A stretch of 64,000 nt of DNA from DASCOT01 sp965197275 (GTDB lineage Bacteria > Acidobacteriota > UBA890 > WLXD01): positions 248,001-312,000 of the forward strand of contig CBDAMQ010000026.1 in the NCBI GenBank assembly GCA_965197275.1, in the 5' to 3' direction. Under the pieces are notes generated by a model that saw nothing but the letters and a program-made list of their open reading frames with translations, was not told where the DNA came from and ran no database searches. Shown here one piece after another: positions 1-8,622 of this stretch; the stretch's first letter is position 1, and each line of letters opens with the position of its first letter. The translations under genes were made by a program, and so were the position numbers.

Positions 1-660
1 TCCGGTCGTCGCGGATACGGAGTGAAGGCGGACGATCTTCTCGATGAGCTGGTGCGCCGGGCCACCGCCGAGGTTGCGAGCCGCAACGAGCAGCTGGCGC
101 CGGATGTGCAGGCAGAAATCGGCGCCCAGATTGCCGTTGGCGCGGCCCGCTATCTGTTGCTGCGCTACGCGCGCAACACGGTGATCGTCTTCGACCTTGA
201 TGAGGCGCTCAGTTTCGAGGGCGAGACCGGACCGTACATCCAGTACGCCGCGGTGCGCGCGGCGCGTATCTTCGACAAGCTCTCGGAACGTCTAGGCGCC
301 GAGGTGTCCGCGGCGCTCGAAGCGGCGCTTCGCGGCGAAGATAGCCCGATGACCATCGACCGTGCGGCCATCGATGCGCGACTCCAGGCAGATGACGGAC
401 ATCTGTGGAGCCTGGTCCTGGCGCTGGGCCGCTACGAGGAGATCCTGAGCCAGACGGTGAGCTCGCTGGAGATCTCCACCCTGGCTCGTTACGCCTTCAC
501 CCTGGCGCAGCATTTCAGTCGCTTTTATCATGGCTACCCCATCCTGCAGGCGGACGACGAGGACGATCGCGCCCTCCGAATCCTGGTCGCATACGCCTTC
601 CAGAAGCGACTGACCGCGCTCCTGGAGCTGCTCGGGATCCCGCTTCCGGAACGGATGTAG
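1..660 (+). CDS. argS: Arginyl-tRNA synthetase, C-terminal part (5' end outside window)
   Basis: Class I enzyme that charges tRNA-Arg in the cytoplasm. The gene enters from the left edge, so the HIGH half is missing. The frame is open from base 1. Its first residues (SGRRG) sit where the KMSK-like loop of ArgRS lies. They are followed by GETGPYIQYAAVR (bases 220-258), the conserved TGPYxQY element, and an all-helical DALR anticodon-binding domain ending in GIPLPERM, the usual ArgRS ending. The GTG at 22 is internal, not a start. About 220 of an expected 550 or more residues are present. No operon partner upstream is visible; the next gene starts 136 bases later with its own promoter-like sequence. 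Confidence 0.93.
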   Translation, partial: SGRRGYGVKADDLLDELVRRATAEVASRNEQLAPDVQAEIGAQIAVGAARYLLLRYARNTVIVFDLDEALSFEGETGPYIQYAAVRAARIFDKLSERLGAEVSAALEAALRGEDSPMTIDRAAIDARLQADDGHLWSLVLALGRYEEILSQTVSSLEISTLARYAFTLAQHFSRFYHGYPILQADDEDDRALRILVAYAFQKRLTALLELLGIPLPERM

Positions 661-733
661 AAGGCACATTGCAGCTGACCACGGGGAGCCGCTATGCCAG
701 GGGTTCCGAGGCAGCCAAGACTCTCCGGCATCG

Positions 734-763
734 TTGTGCGCCCGGAGCGGCCCCTGCTAGCAT
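734..763 (+). promoter_or_regulatory. Putative promoter for the S55 peptidase gene
   Basis: TTGTGC (734-739), an 18-base spacer and the extended -10 TGCTAGCAT (755-763) lie 33 bases before the ATG at 797. The same TGCTAnnnT form recurs upstream of other genes in this window. The rest of the 661-796 gap shows nothing else. Confidence 0.45.
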
Positions 764-796
764 GAACCACTCCCGCCAACTCGGTCTCCGAACGCC

Positions 797-2638
797 ATGA
801 CTTCAGCCACGCATCCTCTGCGACAGTGCGTCGCCGCTCTTGCGCTGGCTGGTGTCATCGGCGGCCAGGCGCTGGGCTCGGTGCCACAGTCGCAGGCACG
901 GACAGAGCGCACCGACGAGCTGATGAGCGTGTCGGAGGTTCGCGTCGGTATGGTGGGCACCGGCTACACGGTCGTGCGTGGGACGGAGCCCGAGAGCTTC
1001 AAAGCCGAGATCCTCGGCGTGTTGCACAACGTGTTTCCGAAGCACGATCTGATCGTCGCGCGGCTCACCGGGCTTGACCTCGAGCGCGCCGGGGTGCTGG
1101 CAGGGATGAGCGGCAGTCCGGTGTACGTCGACGGCCGCCTGATCGGCGCCGTGGCCTATCGGCTGGTGAACTTCGGGCACGAGGCGGTTGCGGGCATCGT
1201 GTCGATCGAGGACATGTTGGAGGTGTCGGAGCTCGAAACCGGTGGCCCGGGCACTTCGGTGGCCGTGGACGCCTCACCGGAGATCGTCCTGCGAGCCGCG
1301 GCCGAGCTGCTGACCGGTACGCGCGGTGCCGAGGCGTTGCTGCCGCTGCACGGCGCGATGCAGGGAATACGTCCGATCTCGACGCCGGTCGCCATCGGCG
1401 GACTGTCTCCGTCGCTCGTCGGCAGTGTGACGCCGTTGTTCGATGCTCTCGGGTGGACTCCCACGATCGGTGGGAATGCCGGGTCGCGACAGACCGATGC
1501 CAACCTCGAGCCGGGCGGCGTCGTCGCCGTGCAGCTGGTACGAGGAGATATCAACATCACTGCTTCCGGCACGATCACGTACCGCGACGGGGATAGGCTC
1601 CTGGCGTTCGGACACCCGTTTCTGCAGGGTGGCAGTGTGGATTTCCCTATGGTCGCCGCCGAGGTCATCACGGTGCTCAGCAGCGCCCAGGCTTCCTCGA
1701 AGCTGACTGCTGCCGGGGATCAGGTCGTGGGCGCGGTACGGCAGGATCGCCAGGCGGCGATCCTCGGGATAGTCGGTGAACGATCGCGGATGATCCCCGT
1801 ACACACGACGATCGAGGAGGGCCGCAAGACGGAGCATCTCGATTTCGAGATCGTCGCCGACCGCTTGATCACGCCGCTCTATCTGTTTTTCGGTCTGGTC
1901 AGCGGCGTACAGAGCCTCGACCGTACTTTCGGGGAAGGCTCTATCGAGGTCGACGCGCAGATCGAAGTTGGCGGCGGGCTCGATCCGGTTCAGTTCGACA
2001 ACCTGTTCTCATCGCCCAATCAAGCGATCATCACACTATCGTCGACGCTCGCGGGCGTGTTCGGGGCGCTGTACGACAACGCGTTCGAAGCTGTCGATGT
2101 GCGGTCGATCGAGCTCACCATCAGCTTGAGACACGATCGCAAAAGCGCCACTATCCGTCGCGTTTGGATCGACCATGCCAGGGTTCGCGCCGGTGAGACG
2201 GTCACGGCTACGGTGTCGCTGAAGCCTTTTCGCCAGCCTGAGGTGCTGGAGCGCATCGAGTTCACCGTCCCGCCGGGCACGCCACCGGGCCCGGTAACGC
2301 TGGTCGTCGGCGATGCTGCGTCAATCGACCAGCAAGAGGCGGGCGGGATCCGCGGCACTAACCAACCCCGGAGCCTGGCCCAGATGGTACGCGTGCTGAA
2401 CGAGATGCGGCGTAGCGATCGGCTGTATCTGCAGGCAACGCGCGCAGCCGCCGGAGCGCTTGTCAACGGGGAGACCCTGCCAGCGTTGCCGCCGTCGGTG
2501 CTGCAGGTGTTGAGCTCCGAACGGGCGAGGGGAGACGTCCTCCGGCTCGATCGGGCCGTGCTCTTCGAGATCGCGCAGCCGGTCGACTACGTGGTCAGCG
2601 GCTCGCACGAGATCGAGCTTCAGGTGCGGAGCCAATAG
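797..2638 (+). CDS. Exported SpoIVB-like peptidase (family S55)
   Basis: A 613-residue secreted protein with an N-terminal signal peptide (about 1-35, hydrophobic core VAALALAGVIGG). Residues 103-108 are GMSGSP, the serine-nucleophile motif of S55 peptidases (Ser105 by analogy), followed by VYVDGRLIGAVAY. A second conserved block, DGDRLLAFGHPFLQ, has its His at 273 and resembles the GH motif holding the catalytic His of SpoIVB. The C-terminal 250 residues are beta-rich without a family I recognise. SpoIVB itself triggers regulated proteolysis across a membrane during sporulation; nothing here indicates sporulation, so the substrate is unknown. Here Ser precedes His, the reverse of Bacillus SpoIVB. 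It is followed after 46 bases by a propeller protein and an RsbW-like kinase. Confidence 0.75.
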   Translation: MTSATHPLRQCVAALALAGVIGGQALGSVPQSQARTERTDELMSVSEVRVGMVGTGYTVVRGTEPESFKAEILGVLHNVFPKHDLIVARLTGLDLERAGVLAGMSGSPVYVDGRLIGAVAYRLVNFGHEAVAGIVSIEDMLEVSELETGGPGTSVAVDASPEIVLRAAAELLTGTRGAEALLPLHGAMQGIRPISTPVAIGGLSPSLVGSVTPLFDALGWTPTIGGNAGSRQTDANLEPGGVVAVQLVRGDINITASGTITYRDGDRLLAFGHPFLQGGSVDFPMVAAEVITVLSSAQASSKLTAAGDQVVGAVRQDRQAAILGIVGERSRMIPVHTTIEEGRKTEHLDFEIVADRLITPLYLFFGLVSGVQSLDRTFGEGSIEVDAQIEVGGGLDPVQFDNLFSSPNQAIITLSSTLAGVFGALYDNAFEAVDVRSIELTISLRHDRKSATIRRVWIDHARVRAGETVTATVSLKPFRQPEVLERIEFTVPPGTPPGPVTLVVGDAASIDQQEAGGIRGTNQPRSLAQMVRVLNEMRRSDRLYLQATRAAAGALVNGETLPALPPSVLQVLSSERARGDVLRLDRAVLFEIAQPVDYVVSGSHEIELQVRSQ

Positions 2639-2684
2639 ACCAGACGACGGGGCGCGCTGCGAACCGGTCTGAAAGGGAGGAAGC

Positions 2685-4880
2685 TTGCTTAGCAGGATTG
2701 TTCTCGGGGTTGCTACAGTCACGCTGGTCGCCGGTGCCGGAAGCGGGCCGGTCGTCTGGGTGCAAGCAGGTGTCGATGACTTCTCGGCGGGCGAGCCACT
2801 CGGCGTTTCGATTGCGGCAGACGGCACGCTACGCTTGGCGCCATTGATCGACACGGTGCTCGATGCAGACAGGCCGCGTATCTGGAGCCTGGCGACCGAC
2901 GGCGCCGGGACCGTCTTCGTTGCCGCCGGAGAAGATGGGACCGTGACTCGGGTGAGCCCGGATTCCGAGCCCGAGCTCTTCTTCGCTGTTCCCGGGGAGG
3001 GCAGCGTTCAGTCAATCGCGTGGGCGCCCGACGGACATCTGTTCGTCGCCGCGGGGCCCAGCGGCTCGGTGTATCGGGTACCCGAAGCCCACGCCGGTGG
3101 CGATCTCGACAGCTGGGCCGAGCTCGACGTGGCGTACGTATGGGATCTGGCAGTTGATTCGCGGGGTCGCCTGATCGCAGGCACCGGTGGCGACGCAGCA
3201 ATCGTTCGCATCGACGATGGCCAGGTGGAACATCTCTATGAGACCGCGGAGCCGAACGTTACGACGGTAGCGGTCGATGCCACGGGCATCGTCGCTGCCA
3301 CCGATGGCAATGGTTACATCTACCGGATCTCTGAAGCAGGCGACGTCTTCGTTCTCTACGATGCACCGCTCGCCGAGATCACCGACGTGGTGCTGGCCGG
3401 CGGGGCCGTATGGGCGGCGGCGTTCGAATCGGCGACCGGTACTGGCAGCCCAACCACCGAGGCGCCGGCTAGCGGGCGAGTGTCGTTTGCCGCTGCGAGC
3501 GACGGAGCGGCCAAGGCATCGGGTGCGGTGTATCGCATCGGCGCCGACGGTTTCGTGGAAACAGTCTGGCGCAGCTCCACCGAGGGCGTGTACTCGTTGG
3601 CGACCGCCGACGAGGGGGTGCTCGCTGGTACCGGGCCCGGGGGACGCATCTATCGCGTTGGCGTTGACCGACCGGCCGCGTTGTTGAGTCGGCTCGACGC
3701 CGAGCAGGTCGTAGAGCTGGTCAGCGTCGGTGAGTCGTCGACGTTGGCGGCGACGAGCAACATCGGCCGTGTACATCGGCTCGGAGCATCGTTCCGCGCC
3801 CAGGGCGAGTATCTATCGGAGGTCAAAGACACCGGCGCGACATCTACCTGGGGCACGCTCCGCTGGCGGGCGGAGGTGCCGGTTGGCACAGCCGTGCGCC
3901 TGCACACGCGTAGCGGCAACACCGGTACGCCGGATGATACGTGGAGTGCCTGGTCTAGTCCTCAGGGGGACGCCGGCGCCACCCGAGTCGCCTCTCCGTC
4001 GGCTCGCTTCGTGCAGTGGCGCGCCGAATTGGTAACCGCCGACGGTGCGCGCACACCGACCTTACATCGGGTCGAGATGGCCTATGTCCCGGGCAATCTG
4101 CCGCCCCGGGTGACCGCGCTTCAGGTTCATCCGGCCGGGGTGATATACCGGCAGGCCGCATCTTTCGAAGACGGCTTGCCGTTTGCACAGATTCCACCGT
4201 CGGTGGCCGCGTCACTTCGCGCCATGGATTCGTCAGGCGCGGCCAGCGCCAGCCGCCCGTTCCTGGGCCGCCCGTTCTATATGCCGGGCTTGCGAACGTT
4301 CACCTGGGAGGGCAGCGATCCCAACGGCGATGGGTTGGCATACGCGCTCGGCTTCCGCGGCGAGGAGGAAGCCAATTGGAAGCCACTCGCGCAGTCGCTG
4401 GACACGACACAGTTCAGCTTCGATACTGCGCGACTGGCCGACGGCAGATACCTGGTTCGCGTGTCGGCGAGCGATCGAATGTCGAATCCCGAACAGCTGG
4501 CCAGGTCGAGCACGGCAACTTCGCGAGCCTTCACGGTCGACAACACGGCGCCCGTGCTCGACGACCTTACTGCCCAGGTCAGCGGTGCCGATCTCCAGGT
4601 GCTCGGACGGGTGCACGATGCGACCTCGCTTGTTCGGCAGCTCCGGTATTCTGTCGATGGCTCAGTTTGGCATACAGTATTGCCCGCCGATGGTGCGGCG
4701 GACTCTGCGACCGAGGCGATCGACTTCAGGGTCGAAGGGCTCGCTGCCGGCGACCATACGGTGGTCGTGCAGGCGGTGGACACGGCGTTGAATCGTAGCG
4801 CCGGCAAGATTCAAGTAACGATCGGCGGCGCCGGTGGTGCCGAGCACGCTCCCACGGATAGCGCAGGGCGATGGCGGTGA
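2685..4880 (+). CDS. Exported beta-propeller protein with C-terminal beta-sandwich domains
   Basis: A 731-residue protein. The TTG start at 2685 is fixed by the ribosome site AGGGAGG ending about 6 bases upstream. Residues 1-28 form a signal peptide. Residues about 50-360 are repeated blades of the type W/S-LA-D--G-V-VA---G-VYR (for example DGTVTRV, SGSVYRV, NGYIYRI, GGRIYRV), typical of NHL/SMP-30-like propellers. A low-complexity Ala/Ser/Thr insert lies at about 245-285. From about 375 on come Ig/Fn3-like sandwiches (STWGTLRWRAEV, later RYLVRVSASDRMSNP). Likely a periplasmic or surface binding protein; the ligand is unknown. It sits between the S55 peptidase and the RsbW-like kinase, all co-directional. 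Confidence 0.7.
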   Translation: MLSRIVLGVATVTLVAGAGSGPVVWVQAGVDDFSAGEPLGVSIAADGTLRLAPLIDTVLDADRPRIWSLATDGAGTVFVAAGEDGTVTRVSPDSEPELFFAVPGEGSVQSIAWAPDGHLFVAAGPSGSVYRVPEAHAGGDLDSWAELDVAYVWDLAVDSRGRLIAGTGGDAAIVRIDDGQVEHLYETAEPNVTTVAVDATGIVAATDGNGYIYRISEAGDVFVLYDAPLAEITDVVLAGGAVWAAAFESATGTGSPTTEAPASGRVSFAAASDGAAKASGAVYRIGADGFVETVWRSSTEGVYSLATADEGVLAGTGPGGRIYRVGVDRPAALLSRLDAEQVVELVSVGESSTLAATSNIGRVHRLGASFRAQGEYLSEVKDTGATSTWGTLRWRAEVPVGTAVRLHTRSGNTGTPDDTWSAWSSPQGDAGATRVASPSARFVQWRAELVTADGARTPTLHRVEMAYVPGNLPPRVTALQVHPAGVIYRQAASFEDGLPFAQIPPSVAASLRAMDSSGAASASRPFLGRPFYMPGLRTFTWEGSDPNGDGLAYALGFRGEEEANWKPLAQSLDTTQFSFDTARLADGRYLVRVSASDRMSNPEQLARSSTATSRAFTVDNTAPVLDDLTAQVSGADLQVLGRVHDATSLVRQLRYSVDGSVWHTVLPADGAADSATEAIDFRVEGLAAGDHTVVVQAVDTALNRSAGKIQVTIGGAGGAEHAPTDSAGRWR

Positions 4881-4884
4881 CGGA

Positions 4885-5310
4885 ATGAACGTAACGGTCC
4901 GATGCGGCAGTCGACGCGAGTGGATTGACCCGCTACGGGCGTTTTCCGAGCACGTCTTCACGATGGCCGGCTTCGACGAGGAGCAAGCGTACTGGCCGGT
5001 CCTGGCGGTGCGCGAGGCGGTGATGAACGCCGTTCTGCACGGTAACAAGGAGCGTCCGGACACCGCGGTCAGCGTCGACTATCGACTCGACGGCGGGCGT
5101 ATCGAGATCTCGGTGTGCGATCAGGGAGAGGGCTTTGATCCGGGTGACCTGAGCGACCCGTTGTCGGCCGAGAATCTGCTCAGCGAAGGGGGCCGCGGTG
5201 TCTATCTCATGCGCCAGTTCATGGATGAGGTGAACTTCTCGTTCCCCGACGAGGGTGGCACCTGCATCTCGTTGGTCAAGAATCTGCGCGCCGAGGATGG
5301 CGACGACTGA
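4885..5310 (+). CDS. RsbW/SpoIIAB-like anti-sigma serine kinase (HATPase_c_2)
   Basis: A 141-residue GHKL ATPase of the anti-sigma-factor kinase type. The N-box REAVMNAVLHGNK is at 43-55, the G1 box CDQGEGFDP at 78-86 and the G2 region GGRGVYLMRQF at 102-112. I chose the ATG at 4885 because it lies 4 bases after the propeller stop; an in-frame GTG at 4834 would overlap that gene by 47 bases and adds only unconserved residues. Such kinases bind a sigma factor and phosphorylate an STAS anti-anti-sigma protein on serine. Neither a sigma factor nor an STAS partner is nearby, so it is either an orphan or works with distant genes. Confidence 0.85.
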   Translation: MNVTVRCGSRREWIDPLRAFSEHVFTMAGFDEEQAYWPVLAVREAVMNAVLHGNKERPDTAVSVDYRLDGGRIEISVCDQGEGFDPGDLSDPLSAENLLSEGGRGVYLMRQFMDEVNFSFPDEGGTCISLVKNLRAEDGDD

Positions 5311-5357
5311 TCGTCGCAGCTCGATTCAGACACCTGCTGGGAGCTTGGCCGGTAGCT

Positions 5358-7769
5358 CTAGAGCGACGTCAGAAACGTCGAGTCCACGAGAACCCGGCGC
5401 GGCTTCGAGCCACTCGGCGGGCCGACGATCCCTTCCTGCTCCATCATGTCCATGATGCGTCCGGCACGCGCGTAGCCCAGGCTCAGCTTACGCTGGATAT
5501 TAGAGACCGACGCCTCGCCGGCATTCACCACCACACGGACGGCGTCGGCGAAGAACTCGTCGCGCGACGCGTTGCCGCCCTTGCGTTTCCCCGGTGACTC
5601 CGGCGGCGACTGCGTCACTTCGGCGGAATAGGCTGGCCGGGCCTGATCGCGCCAGAATCTGACCACCGACTTCACCTCGTCCTCGGTCACGAAGGCACCG
5701 TGAACGCGCGACAGCCGCGAGGTCCCGGGGGCCAGAAACAGCATGTCACCACGCCCGAGCAGCGTCTCGGCTCCCTGCGTATCGAGAATCACACGGGAGT
5801 CGACGCGCGAAGCGACGCGGAAGCTGACCCGCGCCGGCAGGTTGTTCTTGATTACGCCGGTCAGCACGTCAACAGACGGTCGCTGAGTAGCCAGAATCAG
5901 ATGAATACCGACCGCCCGAGCCATTTGGGAGAGGCGAATAATCGATTCCTCGACGACGTTCGAGGCGGTCATCATCAGATCGGCCAGCTCGTCGATGATC
6001 ACCACGATGTAGGGCAACGGCTTGAGCTCTTCACCCGCATCGTCGAGGTTCCCGATCTCCTCGCCGCCGCGTTTCAGGATCAGATTGAATTGATCGATAT
6101 TGCGCACGCCGTACTCCGCCAGGAGCTTGTAACGGCGCTCCATCTCGCGCACCGCCCAGCACAGCGCATTGGCTGCCAGCTTCGGTTCGACGACCACCGA
6201 GGTGAGCAGGTGCGGGATGTCCTGGTACAAGCCGAACTCCAGGCGTTTGGGATCAATCAATACGACCTTTACCTCGTCGGGCGTGGCCTTGTAGAGAAGG
6301 CTCAACAGCATGCAGTTGAGGGCCACGCTCTTGCCGGCACCGGTGGTACCGGCAATGAGAAGGTGCGGCATACGGGCGAGATCGGTGACCGTCGTCTCCC
6401 CGTGGATTTGCTTGCCGAGTGCCAGAGTCAGCTTTGACTTCGAGTTGTGGAATTCGCCCGATTCCATGATGTCCCGCAAGCCGATCGTGGCGCGGTCGTT
6501 GTTGGGCACCTCGATGCCGACGGTGGCCTTGCCGGGTAGGCGCGCGATGCGGATCGACTCGGCCTTGAGCGCCAGGCTGAGGTCTTCTTCCAGATTGGTG
6601 ATACGGCTGTATTTCACCCCGGTGCCGGGTCGGAACTCGAAGGTCGTCACCACCGGGCCTGGATGGATCGCCACGACCTCTCCGGTGACGCGGAACTCGG
6701 CGGCTTTCGAGGTGATCGCCTTGGCTTTCTCCATCAACTCCTTCTGGTCGATGGCCTGGCCGACGTCGCTGGGCTGTAGTAGGTCGGTGTCTGGGAGGGC
6801 GTAATCGCCATCGGGTCCGGCGGGGTGCTCGAACGGCAACGACGCAGCTTCGCGGGGCCCGGCGACTTCGATGCGCGGCAACACGGTGTCGCTGTCGGCA
6901 TCGAGCCCGGGATCGTCGTCGAGCAACAGCTCCGGCAGGGGAGCGCCGACGCGAGCAGCCTTCACCGGCACCCGCAGGGTCAGCAGGGCGCCTGACTCGG
7001 TAACCGCGGATGGCGGCTCCGACTTGTCCTCATTGCCGCGACGAGCAGCGTACTTCTTGATCACGGTGCGCCGCTGGCGCGTCTTCCGGCGACGCTCTCG
7101 CCAGCGCGCTGCCGTGGTGCGCCCCTGCCTGACGCTGGCGACGCATCCTGCCCACAGAATGGCGGCGGCGCGGGCCAGCGAGAGCTTGGTTACGGCGATC
7201 AGTGCCAACAGCGAGGCGGTCGCGGCCACCAGCGGCCCACCTACCGATCCGAAAGCACCCTCCATGGTGTGCCCACCGGACACGCCGAGCAACCCACCGG
7301 CGGGCGACGGTCGGCCACCGAGCCAGACCTCCCCCAGCGCGTAGTGAGCCAGAATGCAACCGAAGCCAACGAAAGCCACCAGGCCGATAGACTTGGTGAT
7401 CACCGCCGGAATGTGCTCACCCCGTAAGCGGCACCAGCCAATGACGGCGCAGGTAGCCACCCCCATCCAGGCGCCGATTCCGAGCATCTGAAACGCCAGC
7501 GCGGAGAGCGTCGCTCCGACCGTGCCACCGAGGTTCTGCGGTGGGTCGCCGGCGATGTGGATGAACAGGTCGCCGTCGGAGGCGTCGAACGAGTACAGCG
7601 AAACGAGTAAGAAGAAGGCTGCCGCAAGCATGACCATGCCGAGGATCTCGGCGCGGCGGCCAGGATTGCGACCCTTGGATCGCGAGCGACGAGTCTTGCG
7701 ACTCGTTCGTATGCGGGCAGTGCCTTTCTTTCGGGCAGTACGTGTCCGAGCAGAGCTTGTCCGAGCCAA
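5358..7769 (-). CDS. ftsK: DNA translocase FtsK/SpoIIIE
   Basis: An 803-residue septal DNA pump that clears and aligns chromosome termini at division. A basic N-terminus (1-40) is followed by about four membrane segments (42-62, 85-110, 125-150, 180-205), a short acidic linker, and the RecA-like motor with Walker A AGTTGAGKS (473-481) and Walker B IIDELADLMM (591-600). The C-terminal winged-helix gamma domain (about 730-795, GEASVSNIQRKLSLGYARA) reads the polar KOPS/SRS sequences. The start is TTG at 7769 with GAGGTCAGG just upstream. It is the last gene of the rsmA-uppP-ftsK group, 46 bases after uppP. A 47-base gap separates it from the convergent RsbW-like gene. Confidence 0.95.
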   Translation of the reverse strand: MARTSSARTRTARKKGTARIRTSRKTRRSRSKGRNPGRRAEILGMVMLAAAFFLLVSLYSFDASDGDLFIHIAGDPPQNLGGTVGATLSALAFQMLGIGAWMGVATCAVIGWCRLRGEHIPAVITKSIGLVAFVGFGCILAHYALGEVWLGGRPSPAGGLLGVSGGHTMEGAFGSVGGPLVAATASLLALIAVTKLSLARAAAILWAGCVASVRQGRTTAARWRERRRKTRQRRTVIKKYAARRGNEDKSEPPSAVTESGALLTLRVPVKAARVGAPLPELLLDDDPGLDADSDTVLPRIEVAGPREAASLPFEHPAGPDGDYALPDTDLLQPSDVGQAIDQKELMEKAKAITSKAAEFRVTGEVVAIHPGPVVTTFEFRPGTGVKYSRITNLEEDLSLALKAESIRIARLPGKATVGIEVPNNDRATIGLRDIMESGEFHNSKSKLTLALGKQIHGETTVTDLARMPHLLIAGTTGAGKSVALNCMLLSLLYKATPDEVKVVLIDPKRLEFGLYQDIPHLLTSVVVEPKLAANALCWAVREMERRYKLLAEYGVRNIDQFNLILKRGGEEIGNLDDAGEELKPLPYIVVIIDELADLMMTASNVVEESIIRLSQMARAVGIHLILATQRPSVDVLTGVIKNNLPARVSFRVASRVDSRVILDTQGAETLLGRGDMLFLAPGTSRLSRVHGAFVTEDEVKSVVRFWRDQARPAYSAEVTQSPPESPGKRKGGNASRDEFFADAVRVVVNAGEASVSNIQRKLSLGYARAGRIMDMMEQEGIVGPPSGSKPRRVLVDSTFLTSL

Positions 7770-7815
7770 TGCCTGACCTCGATGTCAGTACGTCGGTCTC
7801 GGCCGGCTTTCGCCC

Positions 7816-8622
7816 CTACCGCGCGGCCGCGAGCAACACCAGCGCTCCGAGCCAACAGTACCATGCGAAACGATACCACCAGCCAACTTGGGTAGCGCGA
7901 TGAACGAACCCGATGCAAAAATAACCAACGAGCCCGGCGGCAAGAGTAGCAAACAGTACGTGGCTGAACAAGAGCGCGGCGGGGGCCGACGAGAGACTCA
8001 ATTGCACAGCATCGAGCACCGACGCTCCGAGGATCGCCGGAACTGACAGGAGTAATGAGAACGTCACTGCCTGGGCCGGCGGTACCTTCACCAGCAGTGC
8101 CGCGCTGATTGTCAGGCCGGAGCGCGACACGCCCGGGAAGACGGCGATCCCTTGCGCGATACCGATGATCAAGGCTGTCTTCCAACTCAGCAGTCCCGCG
8201 CCCGCTGGACGCAGGCGCGATGCCAACAGGAAAGCGCCCGAGAGCCCCAGTCCCGCGGCAATGGCGTGTAGGCTGCCGAACGCCGCCTGAACGGCGTCGC
8301 GCGATAGCACCCCGACGACGGCCGTCGGCAGGCTGCCCACCAGGAGCAGCAGCCACCACTGCTGCCGCTCGATGCCCAGGAGGGCGGGCCCCGGCCGGTG
8401 TCGGAGCAAGCCGCAGACCAGGTCGCGATAGTAAATCAGCACCGCAATCGTGGTTCCCAGATGGGTGGCAAGCTCGAGCGTTACGCCTGGATACGCGGCG
8501 CCGGGGAACAGGAGCTGCGCCGCCCCCAGGTGCCCGCTGCTGGATATCGGGAGGAACTCGGTGAGACCCTGGAGGATGCCAAGGAGGATGGCGGCGTTGA
8601 GCGTCGGCCCGGCAGCAGTCAT
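7816..8622 (-). CDS. uppP: Undecaprenyl-diphosphatase UppP (BacA family)
   Basis: A 268-residue polytopic membrane enzyme that dephosphorylates undecaprenyl pyrophosphate, recycling the lipid carrier for peptidoglycan; loss usually raises bacitracin sensitivity. QGLTEFLPISSSGHL (residues 18-32) carries the catalytic Glu and the SSSG loop, and PGVSRSGLTISAAL is the second signature with the essential Arg. The ATG at 8622 overlaps the rsmA stop as ATGA, which supports this start over upstream in-frame codons. The downstream neighbour is ftsK. The window also encodes a DUF368 protein (56030-57031), a family linked to returning undecaprenyl phosphate across the membrane. Confidence 0.94.
   Translation of the reverse strand: MTAAGPTLNAAILLGILQGLTEFLPISSSGHLGAAQLLFPGAAYPGVTLELATHLGTTIAVLIYYRDLVCGLLRHRPGPALLGIERQQWWLLLLVGSLPTAVVGVLSRDAVQAAFGSLHAIAAGLGLSGAFLLASRLRPAGAGLLSWKTALIIGIAQGIAVFPGVSRSGLTISAALLVKVPPAQAVTFSLLLSVPAILGASVLDAVQLSLSSAPAALLFSHVLFATLAAGLVGYFCIGFVHRATQVGWWYRFAWYCWLGALVLLAAAR

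Noticed and set aside
5311..5357. GAGCT/AGCTC hairpin between the RsbW-like gene and ftsK as terminator
   Set aside because: Only a 5-bp stem and no T run on either strand.
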